DNA of 44,151 nt from JACJYC01 sp964558465 (GTDB taxonomy: Bacteria > Bacteroidota > Bacteroidia > Chitinophagales > Saprospiraceae). This document shows positions 34,023 through 41,090 of this stretch, in pieces. Position 1 is the first letter of the stretch. Each line of letters opens with the position of its first letter. The stretch covers positions 1-44,151 of the forward strand of contig CAZLEF010000060.1 in assembly GCA_964558465.1 (NCBI GenBank), written 5' to 3'. Made by a program: the position numbers and the translations under genes. The notes under the pieces were generated by a model. It did not search any database. It was not told the origin of the DNA and saw nothing but the letters and a program-made list of their open reading frames with translations.

Positions 34023-35855
34023 ATGAAATCCGTAAACAACCGATCTGTCCGCTTGCTGGCGGCGTTTTCAGCAGTCCTGTTTGCAGTTGCCGTTTTCACG
34101 GCCTGGGCGATGTACGACCGGTACAGGGCGGATATGCTATGGGGTTACCGCCCGCTCTGGTTTTTGCTAAGCGCCTGGCTGGGGATGGCCGCGCTGATCC
34201 TGTCGCTGAATATTAAAATAACAAAAACCGTCAACTTGCGCCGGATGGGGCTTTCCACCCTGAGCGCCTTACTGCTTTCCCTTGGATTTCCCGGTTTTTT
34301 GCCCTTCCCCTGGCTGGCTTTTGCCGGTTTTGTGCCATTGTTCATCCTGGAAAAGGAGATCAGTGCCGAACACAACGGCAGCGCCAAACGCCGCTTGTTC
34401 CCTTATATTTATTTTTCATTGGTGTTGTGGAACATCATCACGACATTCTGGGTAGCCAATTCGGCCATTGCTGCCGGTTTGTTTGCCATTCTGGTGAATT
34501 CCCTGCTGATGTGCATTCCTTTTTTATTGTTCCATCAGACCTGGAAGATCGTGCCCCGTTTTGGCTACGCATCCTTTATAGTTTACTGGCTTTCTTTTGA
34601 ATACCTGCACCTGCGGTGGGACCTCACCTGGCCCTGGCTGACGCTGGGCAACAGTTTCGCACAGATCCCCGCCACCGTGCAATGGTACGAATTTACCGGT
34701 GTGTTCGGCGGCTCGCTCTGGATATTGCTGATGAATGTGCTTTTGTTCCGGGCTTATGAGGAAAAACAACTGAATCTGCGCCGGCCGGGTAAACAACTTG
34801 CAGGAATTGCCGTTCTTGCTTTGGCGCCAATCCTCCTGTCGTTGATTCAATATTTTTCCTACAAAGAAAGAGGCGATCTTGAAGCAGATGTGCTGGTCAT
34901 ACAACCCAATTTTGAACCCCACTATGAAAAATTTTCTTTGCCGGAGGAATACCAGTTGGGTGAGTTCCTTGAGTTAACCCATTCGAGGGTCGACTCTGCA
35001 GTAGACTATGTCGTTTTCCCGGAATCCTCTTTTGGTTTCATGGAAACCACCCGGATCAATGAGCACCCCGCCATTGTCCGGTTGAGGCAATCGTTTGCAG
35101 GTCTCCCCGGGTTAACCCTCGTTACAGGGCTGGATGCGTACCACGATCTGCAACCGGGAGAGTCGAAATCCGAAGCGGTAAGGGTGCGCAAGGGTGAAGG
35201 CGGTCGTCCCATCTTCTATGAAGTTTACAACCTGGCGGCTCAGTTGGTTATTGGAGAAGAAGAAGTCCAGCAATATAAAAAATCCAAGCTGGTCCCCGGT
35301 CCGGAGCGATTTCCGTTCAAACGCATTCTCTTTTTTATGGAACCGGTAGTGGCCCAACTGGGCGGCACTTCGGCGGGGTTAGGCGTTCAAAAGAACAGAG
35401 GCGTTTTTACCAATCCGCCTTTTAGCATAGCCCCTGTGATCTGTTATGAATCCGTTTTCGGAGCGTTTTTTGCGGGGTATGTTCGCGCCGGAGCGCAAGC
35501 CGCTTTCATTGTTACCAACGACGGTTGGTGGGACAATACCCAGGGCCACCGGCAACACCTTTATTTTGCCTCTTTGCGGGCAATCGAAACCCGCCGCCCT
35601 ATCGCGCGGTCGGCCAATACGGGCATCTCCGCTTTTATCAACCAACGGGGCGATATTGAGCAGACCTTACCTTATGGCGTGGAAGGAACCTTGCGGCAAA
35701 GGATCCGGACCAATGATCAGATCACTTTTTATGTGCGTTGGGGCGATATGATCGGGCGAATTGCCCTGTATACTGCCGGCTTGTTCTTCCTGCTGACCGT
35801 CGTGACTGCTTTGCGGAATACCCGGAGACCTGAATTGAGCTCAAATGGTAAATAA
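34023..35855 (+). CDS. lnt: Apolipoprotein N-acyltransferase
   Basis: This 610-residue inner-membrane enzyme is predicted to transfer the third acyl chain to the N-terminal Cys of lipoproteins. About eight hydrophobic N-terminal segments (residues 10-280) precede a carbon-nitrogen hydrolase domain. The catalytic triad is visible: Glu334 in VVFPESSFG, Lys420 in YKKSKLVPGPE and Cys474 in VICYESVFG. FIVTNDGWWDNTQGHRQH and ARSANTGISA are further Lnt marks. At 610 residues it is ~100 longer than E. coli Lnt, mostly at the N-terminal membrane region. The many lipoproteins in this window are potential clients. The ATG at 34023 is divergent from the M16 gene. Confidence 0.94.
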   Translation: MKSVNNRSVRLLAAFSAVLFAVAVFTAWAMYDRYRADMLWGYRPLWFLLSAWLGMAALILSLNIKITKTVNLRRMGLSTLSALLLSLGFPGFLPFPWLAFAGFVPLFILEKEISAEHNGSAKRRLFPYIYFSLVLWNIITTFWVANSAIAAGLFAILVNSLLMCIPFLLFHQTWKIVPRFGYASFIVYWLSFEYLHLRWDLTWPWLTLGNSFAQIPATVQWYEFTGVFGGSLWILLMNVLLFRAYEEKQLNLRRPGKQLAGIAVLALAPILLSLIQYFSYKERGDLEADVLVIQPNFEPHYEKFSLPEEYQLGEFLELTHSRVDSAVDYVVFPESSFGFMETTRINEHPAIVRLRQSFAGLPGLTLVTGLDAYHDLQPGESKSEAVRVRKGEGGRPIFYEVYNLAAQLVIGEEEVQQYKKSKLVPGPERFPFKRILFFMEPVVAQLGGTSAGLGVQKNRGVFTNPPFSIAPVICYESVFGAFFAGYVRAGAQAAFIVTNDGWWDNTQGHRQHLYFASLRAIETRRPIARSANTGISAFINQRGDIEQTLPYGVEGTLRQRIRTNDQITFYVRWGDMIGRIALYTAGLFFLLTVVTALRNTRRPELSSNGK

Positions 35856-35960
35856 CCAACATTAAAATCGGGCCTCCGATTTGACTAATTCTGCCAATTG
35901 TCTTTTTTTGCAGTCTGATCCGGATGAACTGGAGCACCCTCGAATTGCAAAATAACAACA

Positions 35961-36119
35961 GGTTACCTGATAACCCGAACTTTTCACCTTATTTATAATT
36001 GTGCTAAATAATCGGCAGAACCGCTTCCGGTTGCCTTTTTTTGATTGATTCTGAAACAGGATCGGCTTTTCTGCCGTAATGAATGCAAAAAATCAACGTT
36101 TTAAATAACTATCTGTTCA
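35961..36119 (+). promoter_or_regulatory. Leader region ahead of the cytochrome gene, attenuator-like
   Basis: A small palindrome GGTTAcctgaTAACC (35961-35975) precedes a one-mismatch -7 box, TATAATTG (35994-36001). Next is a stem GGC(AG)AACCG-CTTC-CGGTTGCC (36014-36035) running into seven T (36036-36042), which looks like an intrinsic terminator. The stem's left side, CGGCAGAA (36013-36020), can instead pair with TTCTGCCG at 36069-36076. This is either the terminator of lnt or a regulated leader of the cytochrome operon. Nothing else is seen in 35856-35960 except a weak 7-bp hairpin at 35865-35882. Confidence 0.45.
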
Positions 36120-36776
36120 ATGAAAAATTTAAAGATCAAACCCATCCTGGTCGCTGCAACAATTGCTGCCGCAGCAGGCCTGCTCCTGCAAGGATGCGCC
36201 AAGGAGCATATTCCGGATCCAACGGTTTATTTTCAGGAAGACATCTTCCCCCTTATCGTTTCCAACTGTACCAAAAGCGGGTGCCACAATTCCATCGACC
36301 GGGAAGAGGGATATGACTTCACGTACTACCTGGGCATACGCGCCGCTGTAATACCCGGCGATTACAAAGGAAGCGAATTGTATAAGTCTCTTGTCAAACC
36401 ATTCGGGTATATGCCGGAAGACGGCGACCGGCTTCGGGATGCGGACATCGCTGCCGTCGCCCTGTGGATAGAACAAGGCGCCCTCGAAAATTCCGGCAGT
36501 TCCGGATGCGAAACCGATAATGTAACGTTCAGTTCGACCGTAAAAGAAGTTCTCACCGACTGGTGTTACGCCTGCCATCAGGGCGTCAACCCCGTCGGCG
36601 TGATCCGGTTGGAAACTTATGACCAGGTAAAATTCTATGTAAACAATGGCAAACTCCTGGGTACCATCCGTCACGATAACGGCTATTTGCCCATGCCCGA
36701 CGGCGGCGCCAGAATTCCGAATTGCGATATCGAACAAATTGAAAAATGGGTGGCTGACGGCGCCCTCGATAATTAA
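36120..36776 (+). CDS. Di-heme c-type cytochrome-like lipoprotein
   Basis: This 218-residue lipoprotein has lipobox LLQGC (Cys26). Two heme-attachment candidates are seen: CTKSGCH (C50, C55, H56), a CX4CH variant instead of CXXCH, and a canonical CYACH (C149, C152, H153). Possible axial Met residues lie in FGYMPEDGD and YLPMPDGGA. The two halves look like repeated small cytochrome domains, each ending in a VALWIEQGAL/EKWVADGAL helix. Such proteins shuttle electrons at the outer or inner membrane. The DUF5777 gene follows 18 nt later in an apparent operon, a pairing that suggests a shared envelope role. Confidence 0.85.
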   Translation: MKNLKIKPILVAATIAAAAGLLLQGCAKEHIPDPTVYFQEDIFPLIVSNCTKSGCHNSIDREEGYDFTYYLGIRAAVIPGDYKGSELYKSLVKPFGYMPEDGDRLRDADIAAVALWIEQGALENSGSSGCETDNVTFSSTVKEVLTDWCYACHQGVNPVGVIRLETYDQVKFYVNNGKLLGTIRHDNGYLPMPDGGARIPNCDIEQIEKWVADGALDN

Positions 36777-36794
36777 ATTTTAACCTGCCTGATC

Positions 36795-37679
36795 ATGAAA
36801 AAGCTGATTTATATTTTCTTCCTGATCCTTCCTTCCCTTGGTTTTACGCAAACCGACAGCGGATTGCTCGGATTGTTAGGAGATGAGCAGATCACGGAAT
36901 ACGTGACCAACGCTTTCAAATCGCCCAGGGTCATCAATGGGCATAGTATGGAAATGCTGCGCGAAGGGGTGCTCGATTTCCGGATCTTACACCGGTTCGG
37001 AGAGATTTCTGCCGGCGCCTATGAGATGTTCGGCCTCGACAATGCTACCATGCGAATGGGTTTCGACTACGGTATTACCAACGACCTCACCATCGGCATC
37101 GGGCGGAGTACCAACTTCAAAGAGTTCGACGGATTTTTAAAATATCGTTTCCTCCGCCAAAGCACCGGGCAGAAAAATATGCCCCTGGCGCTGGCGGGAG
37201 TGGCCGGCATTACCTATATCGGACTGAAAGACCCCTTTCCCGGCGAAGAGATCAATCCCGGCCGGCGAACGGCTTATTACCTCCAATTGATCGCAGGAAG
37301 AAAGTTTTCGGAAAAATTTTCCCTGCAAATTGCGCCGTTTATGGTGTACAGGAACTTCACAACGGGCAGCCTGGACCCCAATGCCTTGTTTGGAACGGAA
37401 ATCGGGGGCCGCTATAAACTTTCCAACCGGATTGCCCTTGTCGCCGATTATAACCTGGCCATCAACCGGTTTCCCGGCATCGTTTCGCACAACCCGCTTT
37501 CACTCGGCGTGGATATCGAAACCGGCGGACACGTGTTTCAACTTCATTTCTCCAATGCCGTCGGCATGACCGAACGATCCTATATCAGCGATGCCAACGG
37601 GGATTGGGCAAATGGCGAGATCCGGTTCGGTTTCAACTTGTCGAGGGTGTTTCAGATCAAACGGGCGAGAGAGGAGTAG
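36795..37679 (+). CDS. DUF5777 family beta-barrel protein
   Basis: This 294-residue protein has a signal peptide (MKKLIYIFFLILPSLGFTQ) and a beta-barrel-like body with alternating aromatic and polar residues. Family-like stretches include SPRVINGHSMEMLREGVLDF, RFGEISAGAYEMFGLDNATM and GFDYGITNDLTIGIGRSTN. No enzymatic motif is visible, and the function is unknown. It is likely an outer-membrane protein. It is the second gene of an operon with the cytochrome lipoprotein (18 nt gap), so a role in electron transfer or transport across the outer membrane is possible. Confidence 0.85.
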   Translation: MKKLIYIFFLILPSLGFTQTDSGLLGLLGDEQITEYVTNAFKSPRVINGHSMEMLREGVLDFRILHRFGEISAGAYEMFGLDNATMRMGFDYGITNDLTIGIGRSTNFKEFDGFLKYRFLRQSTGQKNMPLALAGVAGITYIGLKDPFPGEEINPGRRTAYYLQLIAGRKFSEKFSLQIAPFMVYRNFTTGSLDPNALFGTEIGGRYKLSNRIALVADYNLAINRFPGIVSHNPLSLGVDIETGGHVFQLHFSNAVGMTERSYISDANGDWANGEIRFGFNLSRVFQIKRAREE

Positions 37680-37688
37680 GCCAGTCTT

Positions 37689-37723
37689 CAGTTGGCAGTC
37701 TGAAGACTGCGGACTGCCAACTG
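37689..37723. repeat. Intergenic hairpin with two alternative stems
   Basis: CAGTTGGCAGTC (37689-37700) pairs perfectly with GACTGCCAACTG (37712-37723), and a competing stem GCAGTC-TGAA-GACTGC (37695-37710) overlaps both arms. A further CCAACTG copy follows at 37724-37730. It lies between the DUF5777 gene and the convergent phosphopantetheinyl transferase gene. It may serve as a terminator or be a dispersed repeat. Confidence 0.6.
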
Positions 37724-37771
37724 CCAACTGCGGACTTATCCCAATATAAGGCCATATTACCTGATGGGGGC

Positions 37772-38404
37772 TTAATGAGCATATACCAATATGTAGTTCC
37801 CCATCATCTCGTACCGGATCCTGAAGTCGTACTGCTCGTCGTCTTTGACCACCAGGCCCGTTGTATCCCCTCCCTGAGGTGAAAAAACAAAAGGCGTTAC
37901 GCGGATATTCTCCAGGAAATCGAGGCGGCGGCGGCCATATGCTTTATACAGGCATTCTTTGGCGCCCCAGAAAACATGAAGTTGTTCCAACTCGAAGGGC
38001 GCCTGAAGACATTGGGTCTCTTCAGGGCGCATAAACCTGGGCGCCAACCGGCCAATCTTTGGGACCAGGTGCTGGATGTCGACACCCAACAATCCGGGCC
38101 CTGCCATTGCTGCCGCCATATTATCCGAATGGCTGACGGAAATTTGCCAGACAGACCCCTCAAGGTGAGGTTTGCCAAATTCATCTTTGAAAAAGGCGCC
38201 TCGAACTTCCCTGCCCGACATGATATGGATCAAATGTCGTACGGCCATCCATTCCACCCGTTTTCTGCCTTTGATATTGGACAGTTGCCGCAATTCTATC
38301 GGTGAAAGCATCAATTGCTCCCGAAACCAGGACTCCGGTTCCTCAATTTTCCAGAGACCCAATTCACCGTTGGGGCTCAGATGTCGGTGGTGATAAAGCG
38401 GCAT
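37772..38404 (-). CDS. 4'-phosphopantetheinyl transferase superfamily protein
   Basis: This 210-residue enzyme is predicted to load the phosphopantetheine arm of CoA onto a carrier protein Ser. The Sfp-type signature is visible: WQISVSHSDNMAAAM, the Mg-binding Asp109 in GVDIQ, and FWGAKECLYKAYG with Lys149, Glu150 and Lys154. The length of ~210 places it with the Sfp/AcpT-like group rather than the short AcpS. No acyl carrier or NRPS/PKS gene is in the window. It is the last gene of a minus-strand operon with an M14 peptidase and a flavoprotein, starting 7 nt after the flavoprotein stop. Confidence 0.9.
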   Translation of the reverse strand: MPLYHHRHLSPNGELGLWKIEEPESWFREQLMLSPIELRQLSNIKGRKRVEWMAVRHLIHIMSGREVRGAFFKDEFGKPHLEGSVWQISVSHSDNMAAAMAGPGLLGVDIQHLVPKIGRLAPRFMRPEETQCLQAPFELEQLHVFWGAKECLYKAYGRRRLDFLENIRVTPFVFSPQGGDTTGLVVKDDEQYDFRIRYEMMGNYILVYAH

Positions 38405-38411
38405 GGTATGA

Positions 38412-39545
38412 TTATTGCCGGGCGGCCAAATATTCGGCTACCCTTACAGCGTCGCGGCGAATGGCCCCGAGAATTCCGCCGGTGATATAATTGTCGAAAC
38501 CCACAAAATACAGCCCGCTGAAACGCCCGGCGCCGATCACTTCCCTGGGGCACCCGTAATGGTCGGTCAACCCTGTAATATCGCCCAGAAATTCTTCCAG
38601 TTGTGGCCGGAATCCGGTTGCAAAGACCACGGCGCCAAAAGGCCGGGTGGTTCCGTCTTCAAATTCGATCTGTTCGCCGGTCGCCTGCCGGATACCGGGA
38701 TATACTTTGATTTTGCCGGATTTTATGTGCCGGATGGTCCCCAGGTCGATCACCGGCGTTTTACCGGTTTCCCGCAATTGTTGTGCAGGCGGCATTTCCG
38801 GTGTCCGAATACCGTATCCGGAAAGATCGCCGACGGTCAGCGCCCGGAGCAATACCCCGATCCGGTCGCCCAGCCATGCCGGTAATTTGGCCAGTGCAAG
38901 CGCCGACAATTGAGTGGGCCGCCCAAATACTTCCCTCGGTATAATATTGACCGGGCCGCGCACAGACAAGGCCGTTTCAACCCCCTGCTCGCATAAGTCA
39001 AGGGCGATTTCCGCGCCACTGTTGCCCATCCCGACCACGAGCACGCTTTTACCCAGGAAGGGTTCGGCATTGCGGTACTGACTGCTGTGCAGCGTGTTCC
39101 CGGTAAATTGGCTGAGCCCTTTGATCCCGGGGGTAAACGGCACGCGGTTAACGCCCATAGTCAGCACAACATGCCGGCCGGTCCACACCCTGCCTTCCAC
39201 CGTCTGTACCTTCCAATCGTCTCCCTGACGGGTGATCTGGCTGATCGATTGACCGAATACGGGGCGAAGGTCAAAATGAGCGGCATATTGCTCCATATAA
39301 GCCACCAGCTGGTCCCTCGAAACGTACCTCGGATAGGCCTCCGGAAACGCAAGGCCCGGCAGGCTGCTGAGTTCTTTCACGGTGTGTAAATGCAGCCGGT
39401 CGTAGTGGCTGCGCCAGGCATTGCCCACACCCTGGCCGCGCTCCAGCAACACAAACTCCAGTCCTTTGGATTTCAGGCAACCTGCGACGGCAAGCCCTGC
39501 AGGACCTGCGCCGACAATGATAACAGGTGCGCTTATATTCTGCAT
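38412..39545 (-). CDS. FAD/NAD(P)-dependent monooxygenase-like flavoprotein (YUCCA type)
   Basis: This 377-residue enzyme has an FAD motif VIIVGAGPAGLAVAGCL at the N-terminus, a central NAD(P) motif VLVVGMGNSGAEIALDL and the VVFATGFRPQL segment near the C-terminus. This layout fits the flavin monooxygenase family, including YUCCA-type enzymes. The FMO fingerprint FxGxxxHxxxY is present only loosely as FTGNTLHSSQY, which is a fair match. The substrate is unknown. I start at ATG 39543-39545; a TTG three codons earlier would overlap the upstream M14 stop. It is the middle gene of the M14-FMO-transferase operon. Confidence 0.85.
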   Translation of the reverse strand: MQNISAPVIIVGAGPAGLAVAGCLKSKGLEFVLLERGQGVGNAWRSHYDRLHLHTVKELSSLPGLAFPEAYPRYVSRDQLVAYMEQYAAHFDLRPVFGQSISQITRQGDDWKVQTVEGRVWTGRHVVLTMGVNRVPFTPGIKGLSQFTGNTLHSSQYRNAEPFLGKSVLVVGMGNSGAEIALDLCEQGVETALSVRGPVNIIPREVFGRPTQLSALALAKLPAWLGDRIGVLLRALTVGDLSGYGIRTPEMPPAQQLRETGKTPVIDLGTIRHIKSGKIKVYPGIRQATGEQIEFEDGTTRPFGAVVFATGFRPQLEEFLGDITGLTDHYGCPREVIGAGRFSGLYFVGFDNYITGGILGAIRRDAVRVAEYLAARQ

Positions 39546-39550
39546 GGTGA

Positions 39551-40972
39551 TCAAGGTTCAAAAACCTGTCCGTTTACGATTACATATTTGATTTTTCCGG
39601 CGCCTTTCAGGATCAGCCCCGGGTTTCGGCCCAGGTTGATCCCGGAATCCGGTTTTTCGCCCGGTTTCAGGAGTTGCAGAGGCCCCGGGCGATAGGCTTG
39701 GGATGTTTTAAGACCTGTCACCTGAACCGCGGTATACCCCTCCTGCCACAGTTTCCGGTAGTCCAGTTTGTCGGCAGCCGCCAGGTCAGCCAAAATAGTC
39801 GGATAAACCTTGCCCGCGCTGGCGCTGAGCCCCTGGGCGGGCACTTCGCGGTAGGCACTGAAAACGGAAAGGTCGCCGAGATCCCCGATCGAGCTTTTGA
39901 CGTAATAACTGCGGTTGTCGTTATAATCCACTTCACTGTCCCGCATGCCGAGGTCTACCGTAAAGGATTTGCCGTTCCGCGAAATCTGTACGGCGCGGAC
40001 GATCAGATCAAAAAAATGATTGCTTTGATTATACGGAATGCTTTCATAAGCCGCCAGCGGAACCGAAAGGTATTGCTTGTCCGCAATTGCTTCAAAGGCT
40101 TTCATCAGCGACAGGAAATTCATCCGGCGCAGGTGCTGTTTTTCGCGGTCGCCATCCAGCCCGCCCGATTCGATCAAAATCGTGCTGGTGCCCCAGATTT
40201 GCATGTTATCCCCGAAAGCGCGGGGTTCGAAATCATCGTAATACCTTGCGACCTTCCCGGGAATGGATTTTTGCAGGGTTTCATTCATCAGGCCGATCAT
40301 TTGCATGGCCCTTTTGCGGACCTCGTTCACCTCTTTCTCATAATTGAAGGGGGGCGCAAGAAAGGAAATCGAGGCGGTTTTGTCGTTTCTGCCGGCGCCC
40401 GTATACCGGCTTTGGTCGTGCAGGTTGAAACCCCAGTCTGCATTTATTTCGTCCCGGACCCGTTTCAGCAACTGGGATTCGGGGCATTGCAACCGGAGGG
40501 CATCCCGGTTAAGATCGATCCCGATCGCGTTCCTGCGGGTAAACCGCTCGGCGCCGTCCGGGTTGAGCATCGGGATAAAAACCAGGGTCAGTTCATTTTG
40601 CAACCTGGTTCGCAGGCCGTCAAATCCGTCCCCTTTGGCCTGGAAGAACCTGAAGATATCCAGCAGAGCCAGTGTAGCCGTGGGTTCATCACCGTGCATC
40701 TGCGACCAAAGCAGCACTTTGACCGGGCCGGTTCCGACCGTTACCTGATAAATAGGGCGCTCCTCGATGGACGACCCCGCTTTTTTGACCTGGAACGGGG
40801 GCGCGAGTTTCTTCAAAATAGGTTCAATATCCGATATTTTGAACCGCCGCTGACGGATAGCTGTTTCTTTGAAACGCTCATATGCCTGGTCGAGATCCGG
40901 ATTCTGGCCATTTTGGGCGCAGGCAGGGAATACGGCCAAACAAATCAAGATTATAAAACCGATCGCTCGCAT
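39551..40972 (-). CDS. M14 family zinc carboxypeptidase, probable lipoprotein
   Basis: This metallocarboxypeptidase-type protein of 473 residues has a signal peptide MRAIGFIILICLAVFPACAQ with a possible lipobox FPAC (Cys18). The zinc motif HGDE (H93, E96) lies in WSQMHGDEPTATLALLD, substrate-binding Asn/Arg in GIDLNRDALRL, and the third zinc His in NWGFNLHDQSRY. Members cleave C-terminal residues from peptides, including cell-wall peptides. ATG 40972 is preferred over the longer frame to 41014 because it starts right at the signal peptide. It heads the operon with the flavoprotein and transferase, and diverges from the M16 gene. Confidence 0.88.
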   Translation of the reverse strand: MRAIGFIILICLAVFPACAQNGQNPDLDQAYERFKETAIRQRRFKISDIEPILKKLAPPFQVKKAGSSIEERPIYQVTVGTGPVKVLLWSQMHGDEPTATLALLDIFRFFQAKGDGFDGLRTRLQNELTLVFIPMLNPDGAERFTRRNAIGIDLNRDALRLQCPESQLLKRVRDEINADWGFNLHDQSRYTGAGRNDKTASISFLAPPFNYEKEVNEVRKRAMQMIGLMNETLQKSIPGKVARYYDDFEPRAFGDNMQIWGTSTILIESGGLDGDREKQHLRRMNFLSLMKAFEAIADKQYLSVPLAAYESIPYNQSNHFFDLIVRAVQISRNGKSFTVDLGMRDSEVDYNDNRSYYVKSSIGDLGDLSVFSAYREVPAQGLSASAGKVYPTILADLAAADKLDYRKLWQEGYTAVQVTGLKTSQAYRPGPLQLLKPGEKPDSGINLGRNPGLILKGAGKIKYVIVNGQVFEP

Positions 40973-41090
40973 AATTGAATATTGATTTTGAAAGAAAACA
41001 GATTGAAATCGCAAATACCGGTATTAGGGACTAATTTACCGGACTTTTTTTCAAAAAAACCGACCTTTGCAGGCCAAAATTAAAAATTTG

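Noticed and set aside
39674..40978. 434-residue open frame on the plus strand
   Set aside because: Antisense to the M14 carboxypeptidase, which has clear zinc motifs; no motif in the antisense product.
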